Assembly: GCF_036409155.1 (NCBI RefSeq)
Contig: NZ_JAZGLW010000005.1
Coordinates: forward strand, 62,001-126,000
DNA length: 64,000 nucleotides
Origin: Mycobacterium sp. 050128
GTDB lineage: Bacteria; Actinomycetota; Actinomycetes; Mycobacteriales; Mycobacteriaceae
Reading direction: 5' to 3'
Part shown: piece after piece, positions 59,508 through 64,000 of the stretch
How positions within the stretch are numbered: position 1 is the first letter of the stretch
Layout of the letters: every line of letters begins with the position of its first letter
Notes under the pieces: model-generated
Told to the model about the DNA's origin: nothing
The model's database searches: none
What the model saw: only the letters and a program-made list of their open reading frames with translations
Position numbers and translations under genes: made by a program

Positions 59508-60065
59508 GTGGCTGAGATCAAAGTCTTGGCGTTGGTAGGTAGCTTGCGGGCGGCGTCGATAAACCGCCAGATCGCCGAGTTGGCGGTTGACGTGGCTCCG
59601 GACGATGTCACGGTGACCGTGTTCGAGGGGCTGGGCGATCTGCCGTTCTACAACGAGGAAATCGACGACGCGATGAACGCCGAGGCGGCCGCGCTGGCCC
59701 CGGTGGCCGCGTTGCGTGCCGCGGCCGCGGCTGCGGATGCGGCGCTGATCGTCACTCCGGAGTACAACGGCAGCTACCCGGCAGTCGTCAAGAACACGAT
59801 CGACTGGCTGTCGCGCCCGTTCGGCGACGGCGCGCTGAAGGACAAGCCGCTGGCGGTGATCGGCGGCGCGTTCGGCCGCTATGGCGGCGTGTGGGCGCAC
59901 GACGACACCCGCAAGTCATTCGGTATCGCCGGCGCGCGGGTAGTCGAGGCGATCAAACTGTCGGTGCCGTTCGCAACTTTGGAGGGCAAAGCGCCCGCCG
60001 AACACGCCGATCTGGTGGCCAATGTGCGCGACGCGGTCGGCAAGCTCGCGGCCGAAGTCGGCTGA
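59508..60065 (+). CDS. NADPH-dependent FMN reductase family flavoprotein (Rv3054c-like)
   Basis: 185 residues from GTG 59508, after CGGAGGGAATCGAAACA. Phosphate-binding loop LVGSLRAASINRQ, TPEYNGSYPAVVKNTIDWLSRP, GGAFGRYGG: the flavodoxin-like azo/quinone-reductase family. Probably reduces quinones or chromate with NAD(P)H. Divergently regulated with the TetR gene through the palindrome at 59446. Confidence 0.94.
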   Translation: MAEIKVLALVGSLRAASINRQIAELAVDVAPDDVTVTVFEGLGDLPFYNEEIDDAMNAEAAALAPVAALRAAAAAADAALIVTPEYNGSYPAVVKNTIDWLSRPFGDGALKDKPLAVIGGAFGRYGGVWAHDDTRKSFGIAGARVVEAIKLSVPFATLEGKAPAEHADLVANVRDAVGKLAAEVG

Positions 60066-60128
60066 ATTTGGCGGTATCCACCAAGCCGTTCACCCGGTGA
60101 CCAGCAGCGTTCGCGGAAGTTAATAGCT

Positions 60129-60157
60129 AAAGCCGCCAGCCTTGTGCTGGCGGCTTT
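60129..60157 (+). terminator. Rho-independent-like hairpin after the FMN reductase gene
   Basis: AAAGCCGCCAGC (60129-60140), 5-nt loop, GCTGGCGGCTTT (60146-60157). Perfect 12-bp stem; TAGC/GCTA flanks extend it. It ends in TTTGCT on the plus strand. Confidence 0.85.
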
Positions 60158-60345
60158 GCTAGCGGCGGGTGGGCACCCCGGTGGCGCCCTCGTTGTCGGT
60201 GGGCGCTGCTATACCTCTACCCATGGGCGTCCAAGGCGGGGTTTGTGATCTGCGACACGCCGGAGCGTGTCCGTGCGGCAGGGCTTACGACCAGGGAATT
60301 TCAGAATTGTTATTCAGAACATCTTGTATCTACAGATCTTGTCAG

Positions 60346-60361
60346 CCACTAGGTGTAGTGT
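60346..60361. promoter_or_regulatory. NrdR-box-like dyad CACTA-GGTG-TAGTG
   Basis: Bases 60347-60360 read CACTAGGTGTAGTG, matching the CACTA-N4-TAGTG form of NrdR boxes. A weaker match (CTTGTATCTACAGATC, 60323-60338) lies 23 bp upstream between centres, where 31 bp is more usual. 211 bp upstream of nrdH. The rest of 60158-60571 shows no gene. Confidence 0.6.
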
Positions 60362-60571
60362 TTGGCGAGCCGGCAGATCCCAGGTTTACCACGCCAGCCC
60401 GGCACGGTGAACCTCTCGGAATCGGCTTGGTCAGGTCATCAGAGCTGACCGCCGCAGACGGGAATCTTGGGGCTTGACGGATCGCTGAACATATCGGCGA
60501 TGCAGTGCCCCAAGTAGTTGCCAGTCCGTAGCAAATTTTCCGACCTTCGTCCCCGCAGAGGAGCGGCTTCA

Positions 60572-60811
60572 ATGAGCATCACCGTGTACACCAAGCCGGC
60601 ATGTGTGCAGTGCAGCGCCACCTACAAGGCTCTCGACAAGCAGGGCCTCGCGTACGACAAGGTCGATATCAGCCTGGATGCCGAGGCGCGCGACTATGTG
60701 ATGGCATTGGGCTATCTGCAGGCCCCCGTGGTGGTGGCAGGAAACGACCACTGGTCGGGTTTCCGGCCGGACCGCATCAAGGCACTTGCCGGAGCCGCGC
60801 TCAGCGCCTGA
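60572..60811 (+). CDS. nrdH: Glutaredoxin-like NrdH-redoxin
   Basis: 79 residues from ATG 60572, after GAGGAGCGGCTTCA. Redox motif CVQC (residues 11-14) in YTKPACVQCSATY and the NrdH signature WSGFRPDRIKAL. It reduces the class Ib ribonucleotide reductase with thioredoxin reductase as donor. First gene of nrdHIE. Confidence 0.97.
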   Translation: MSITVYTKPACVQCSATYKALDKQGLAYDKVDISLDAEARDYVMALGYLQAPVVVAGNDHWSGFRPDRIKALAGAALSA

Positions 60812-60845
60812 TGAAGTAATGAGCAAGTAAGGAGGTTGCGGTGCC

Positions 60846-61355
60846 ATGGATAGCACGCAGCGCAACCTGGACTGGATGATTGACGACCCGCAGCGCCCGG
60901 CGGCGCCGGGCTTGCGATCGTCACTGGTCTATTTTTCGTCGGTGTCGGAGAACACCCACCGCTTCGTGCAGAAGCTGGGTGTTCCCGCCACGCGAATCCC
61001 GCTGCATGGCCGCATCGAGGTCGACGATCCGTACGTATTGATACTGCCCACGTACGGCGGCGGGAAGGCCACGCCTGACATCAACAACGGGGGCTATGTC
61101 CCTAAGCAGGTCATCGCCTTTTTGAACAACGAGCACAACAGGTCGTTGATCCGCGGCGTCATCGCCGCCGGCAACAACAACTTCGGTGCCGAATTCGCCT
61201 ATGCGGGCAACGTGGTTTCCCGCAAATGCGGCGTGCCCTACCTCTACCGCTTCGAACTGATGGGTACCCCGGACGACGTGGAAGCCGTTCGCGCGGGCTT
61301 GGAAGAATTCTGGAAGGACCAGACGTGCCACCAACCGTCACTGCAGAGCCTGTAA
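60846..61355 (+). CDS. nrdI: NrdI flavodoxin-like protein
   Basis: 169 residues. FMN-binding loops [24 protein letters not shown] and [14 protein letters not shown]. NrdI supplies oxidised flavin oxidant for the dimanganese-tyrosyl cofactor of NrdF. Its end overlaps the nrdE start by 31 bp. Confidence 0.97.
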   Translation: MDSTQRNLDWMIDDPQRPAAPGLRSSLVYFSSVSENTHRFVQKLGVPATRIPLHGRIEVDDPYVLILPTYGGGKATPDINNGGYVPKQVIAFLNNEHNRSLIRGVIAAGNNNFGAEFAYAGNVVSRKCGVPYLYRFELMGTPDDVEAVRAGLEEFWKDQTCHQPSLQSL

Positions 61356-63490
61356 CCACCGGCGCCCACGCGTTGCCGGGGGAGACCGACTACCACGCGC
61401 TCAACGCGATGCTGAATCTGTACGACAAAGACGGCAAGATTCAGTTCGACAAGGACCACGAGGCCGCGCATCAGTACTTCCTGCAGCACGTCAACCAGAA
61501 CACGGTCTTCTTCCACAATCAGGACGAGAAGCTCGACTACCTGATCAAGGAGAACTACTACGAGCGCGAGGTGCTCGACCAGTACAGCCGCAACTTCGTC
61601 AAGACGCTGCTGGACCGGGCTTACGCGAAGAAGTTCCGGTTCCCGACCTTCCTCGGGGCTTTCAAGTACTACACCTCGTACACGCTGAAGACGTTCGACG
61701 GCAAGCGCTACCTCGAGCGCTTCGAGGACCGGGTCGTGATGGTCGCGCTCACGCTGGCCGCAGGTGACCACGCGCTGGCCGAGAAGCTCGTCGACGAGAT
61801 CATCGACGGCCGGTTCCAGCCGGCGACCCCGACGTTTTTGAACTCGGGTAAGAAGCAGCGCGGCGAGCCGGTGAGCTGCTTTTTGCTGCGCATCGAGGAC
61901 AACATGGAGTCGATCGGGCGCTCGATCAACTCCGCGCTGCAGCTGTCCAAGCGCGGCGGGGGAGTTGCGTTGTTGCTGAGCAACATTCGCGAACATGGCG
62001 CACCGATCAAGAACATCGAGAATCAATCCTCGGGTGTCATCCCGATCATGAAGCTGCTCGAGGACTCGTTCTCCTACGCCAATCAGCTGGGTGCGCGCCA
62101 AGGTGCGGGCGCGGTGTACCTGCACGCGCACCACCCGGACATCTACCGGTTCCTGGACACCAAGCGCGAGAACGCCGACGAGAAGATCCGGATCAAGACG
62201 CTGAGCCTCGGTGTGGTGATTCCCGACATCACCTTCGAGCTGGCCAAGAAGAACGAGGACATGTACCTGTTCTCGCCGTACGACGTCGAGCGGGTTTACG
62301 GCGTGCCGTTCGCCGACATCTCGGTGACCGAGAAGTACTACGAAATGGTCGATGACGCGCGCATCCGCAAGACCAAGATCAAGGCGCGCGAGTTCTTCCA
62401 GACGCTGGCCGAGCTGCAGTTCGAGTCCGGCTACCCGTACATCATGTACGAGGACACGGTGAACCGGGCCAACCCCATCGAGGGCAAGATCACGCACTCG
62501 AACCTGTGCTCGGAGATTCTGCAGGTGTCCACGCCGTCGTTGTTCAACGAAGACTTGTCGTATGCCAAAGTGGGCAAGGACATTTCGTGCAACCTGGGTT
62601 CGCTGAACATCGCGAAGGCCATGGACTCACCGGACTTCGCCCAGACCATCGAGGTGGCGATCCGGGCGCTGACCGCGGTCAGCGATCAGACACACATCTG
62701 GTCGGTGCCCTCAATCGAGCAGGGCAACAACGAATCCCACGCGATCGGGCTGGGGCAGATGAATCTGCACGGCTACCTGGCTCGCGAGCGCATCCTGTAC
62801 GGCTCCGAAGAAGGTATCGACTTCACCAACATGTACTTCTACACCGTGCTCTACCACGCGCTGCGGGCGTCGAATCGCATTGCGATCGAACGCGGTAGCA
62901 AGTTCGGTGGTTTCGAGCGCTCGAAGTACGCCTCGGGCGAGTTCTTCGACAAGTACACCGAGCAGGTGTGGGAGCCGGCCACTGCCCGGGTTCGGGAGCT
63001 CTTCGCCGAGGCGGGCATCCGCATTCCGACGCAAGAGGATTGGCAGCGGCTCAAGGAGTCTGTGCAACAGCACGGCATCTACAACCAGAACCTGCAGGCC
63101 GTGCCGCCGACGGGGTCGATCTCCTACATCAACCACTCGACCAGCTCGATCCACCCGGTCGCGAGCAAGATCGAGATCCGCAAGGAAGGCAAGATTGGTC
63201 GCGTCTACTACCCGGCGCCGTACCTGACCAACGACAACCTGGAGTACTACCAGGACGCGTACGAGATCGGCTACGAAAAGATCATCGACACCTACGCGGC
63301 GGCCACCCAGCACGTGGACCAGGGGTTGAGTCTGACGCTGTTCTTCAAGGACACCGCTACTACCCGCGACGTCAACAAGGCGCAGATTTACGCCTGGCGC
63401 AAGGGAATCAAGACGCTGTACTACATCCGGCTGCGGCAGATGGCCTTGGAGGGCACCGAGGTCGAGGGCTGCGTGTCCTGCATGCTGTAG
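61325..63490 (+). CDS. nrdE: Class Ib ribonucleoside-diphosphate reductase alpha subunit
   Basis: 721 residues from GTG 61325, inside the nrdI 3' end; ATG 61409 is a possible later start. Typical NrdE elements: [52 protein letters not shown], and the C-terminal redox tail GCVSCML. The class Ib enzyme lacks the ATP-cone. nrdF is not in the window; in M. tuberculosis it lies a few genes away. Confidence 0.97.
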   Translation: MPPTVTAEPVTTGAHALPGETDYHALNAMLNLYDKDGKIQFDKDHEAAHQYFLQHVNQNTVFFHNQDEKLDYLIKENYYEREVLDQYSRNFVKTLLDRAYAKKFRFPTFLGAFKYYTSYTLKTFDGKRYLERFEDRVVMVALTLAAGDHALAEKLVDEIIDGRFQPATPTFLNSGKKQRGEPVSCFLLRIEDNMESIGRSINSALQLSKRGGGVALLLSNIREHGAPIKNIENQSSGVIPIMKLLEDSFSYANQLGARQGAGAVYLHAHHPDIYRFLDTKRENADEKIRIKTLSLGVVIPDITFELAKKNEDMYLFSPYDVERVYGVPFADISVTEKYYEMVDDARIRKTKIKAREFFQTLAELQFESGYPYIMYEDTVNRANPIEGKITHSNLCSEILQVSTPSLFNEDLSYAKVGKDISCNLGSLNIAKAMDSPDFAQTIEVAIRALTAVSDQTHIWSVPSIEQGNNESHAIGLGQMNLHGYLARERILYGSEEGIDFTNMYFYTVLYHALRASNRIAIERGSKFGGFERSKYASGEFFDKYTEQVWEPATARVRELFAEAGIRIPTQEDWQRLKESVQQHGIYNQNLQAVPPTGSISYINHSTSSIHPVASKIEIRKEGKIGRVYYPAPYLTNDNLEYYQDAYEIGYEKIIDTYAAATQHVDQGLSLTLFFKDTATTRDVNKAQIYAWRKGIKTLYYIRLRQMALEGTEVEGCVSCML

Positions 63491-63553
63491 ACACCGCGAG
63501 GAGTCTGCCCAGGTCAGCGGCCGCAGGGCGGTATGGTGCTTGATGTGGTGAGA

Positions 63554-64000
63554 ATGCCTCGACCCGCAAGACCCCACCCGAGCGTGAAGCCGGGGGCGAA
63601 GGTCGACGCGCGCAGCGAGCGTTGGCGTGAACACCGCAAAAAGGTGCGCGGCGAAATCGTCGAGGCGGCGTTTCGCGCGATCGACCGGCTGGGACCCGAG
63701 CTGAGCGTGCGGGAGATCGCCGAAGAGGCCGGCACCGCCAAGCCGAAGATCTACCGTCACTTCCACGACAAGTCCGACCTGTTCCAGGCGATCGGCGAGC
63801 GGCTGCGCGACATGTTGTGGGCGGCGATCTTCCCGTCGATCAACCTGGCCACCGACTCGGCCCGCGAGATCGTCCGGCGCAGCGTCGACGAGTACGTCAA
63901 CCTGGTCGACAAGCATCCCAACGTGCTGCGCGTGTTCATTTCGGCGCGCTCCGGAGCGACCACCGAGTCGACGGTGCGCACCCTCAACGAGGGCCGGCAG
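63554..64000 (+). CDS. TetR/AcrR regulator, 3' end outside the window (Rv3050c-like)
   Basis: 149 codons visible from ATG 63554 (GTG 63548 is an alternative). An N-terminal basic tail precedes the helix-turn-helix: RGEIVEAAFRAIDRLGPELSVREIAEEAGTAKPKIYRHFHDKSDLFQAI. The frame is open to the last base. In M. tuberculosis the gene following nrdE in this order is a TetR regulator (Rv3050c). Confidence 0.9.
   Translation, partial: MPRPARPHPSVKPGAKVDARSERWREHRKKVRGEIVEAAFRAIDRLGPELSVREIAEEAGTAKPKIYRHFHDKSDLFQAIGERLRDMLWAAIFPSINLATDSAREIVRRSVDEYVNLVDKHPNVLRVFISARSGATTESTVRTLNEGRQ

Noticed and set aside
60169..60477. 102-codon open frame upstream of nrdH
   Set aside because: Runs through the NrdR-box-like site, composition unlike neighbouring genes, no good ribosome site.
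60158..60571. Cobalamin riboswitch before nrdHIE
   Set aside because: No convincing B12-box match; only an NrdR-like dyad seen.
1..64000. CRISPR arrays, insertion sequences, prophage, tRNA or rRNA genes
   Set aside because: No regularly spaced direct repeats, transposase or integrase motifs (DDE, Tyr recombinase), tRNA cloverleaf or rRNA sequence noticed on reading.

Overview
This is a chromosomal segment of a Mycobacterium, most likely a non-tuberculous species. The DNA is GC-rich. It carries mycobacterial hallmark families: an MmpS/MmpL pair, a WS/DGAT wax ester/triacylglycerol synthase, an MspA-family protein, a Ddn-like F420-dependent reductase, two-domain FadE22, LigB, CYP136 and a class Ib nrdHIE cluster. 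From about 41 kb to the right edge the gene order follows, from memory of M. tuberculosis H37Rv, cstA-ligB ... fadE22 ... GntR ... cyp136-TetR-SDR-dinP-TetR-Rv3054c-nrdH-nrdI-nrdE-TetR (Rv3063 to Rv3050c), with accessory insertions. The left 41 kb has no such overall match and reads as lipid-catabolic and accessory DNA.

Layout. 0-6.6 kb: end of a CitE/HpcH-like lyase gene overlapping a 2,4-dienoyl-CoA-reductase-like SDR, a HicB-like small protein, glycogen phosphorylase (glgP), hypotheticals and an SRPBCC protein. 6.7-14.4 kb: a four-gene ABC exporter operon on the minus strand, whose ATPase carries a C-terminal cyclic-nucleotide-binding domain, divergent from mmpS-mmpL. 14.4-17.6 kb: WS/DGAT plus SDR, divergent from a QsdR-type TetR regulator. 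17.9-25.5 kb: a plus-strand catabolic operon resembling carnitine-type CoA chemistry (acyl-CoA dehydrogenase, CaiB-type CoA-transferase, CaiD-like crotonase, carnitine-dehydrogenase-like enzyme, YWTD beta-propeller, type II NADH dehydrogenase, second 3-hydroxyacyl-CoA dehydrogenase). 25.6-33.9 kb: Zn-alcohol dehydrogenase, alpha/beta hydrolase, a secreted C39-like protein, Mmr multidrug pump, DoxX, HD protein, SDR plus APH-like kinase, small secreted protein, MspA-like porin, Ddn-like reductase. 33.9-38.4 kb: a tight beta-oxidation operon (thiolase, enoyl-CoA hydratase, acyl-CoA racemase, acyl-CoA dehydrogenase). 38.5-45.7 kb: SDR, Hsp70-like protein, cstA, ligB, SDR. 45.8-51.1 kb: fadE22, a DUF35/Ltp-type aldolase pair and a tandemly duplicated GntR regulator, with shared AGTACACTCT motifs. 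51.2-54.6 kb: a MEDS/anti-sigma-type ATPase, a tandem array of short peptides with SigF-type promoters, and a LeuA regulatory-domain protein behind a leaderless leader peptide and nested hairpins, with a decayed second copy nearby. 54.6-64 kb: cyp136 to nrdE and a partial TetR gene.

The most distinctive material is (i) a dispersed element with the dyad CTGGGGAT-N9-ATCCCCAG that links the ABC/MmpL intergenic region to the carnitine-like operon, with a partial copy at 6.06 kb; (ii) the carnitine-like operon itself with its YWTD propeller and NDH-2; (iii) the catalytic-domain-less LeuA protein with its leader; and (iv) the short-peptide array. No tRNA, rRNA, CRISPR array or insertion sequence was recognised.
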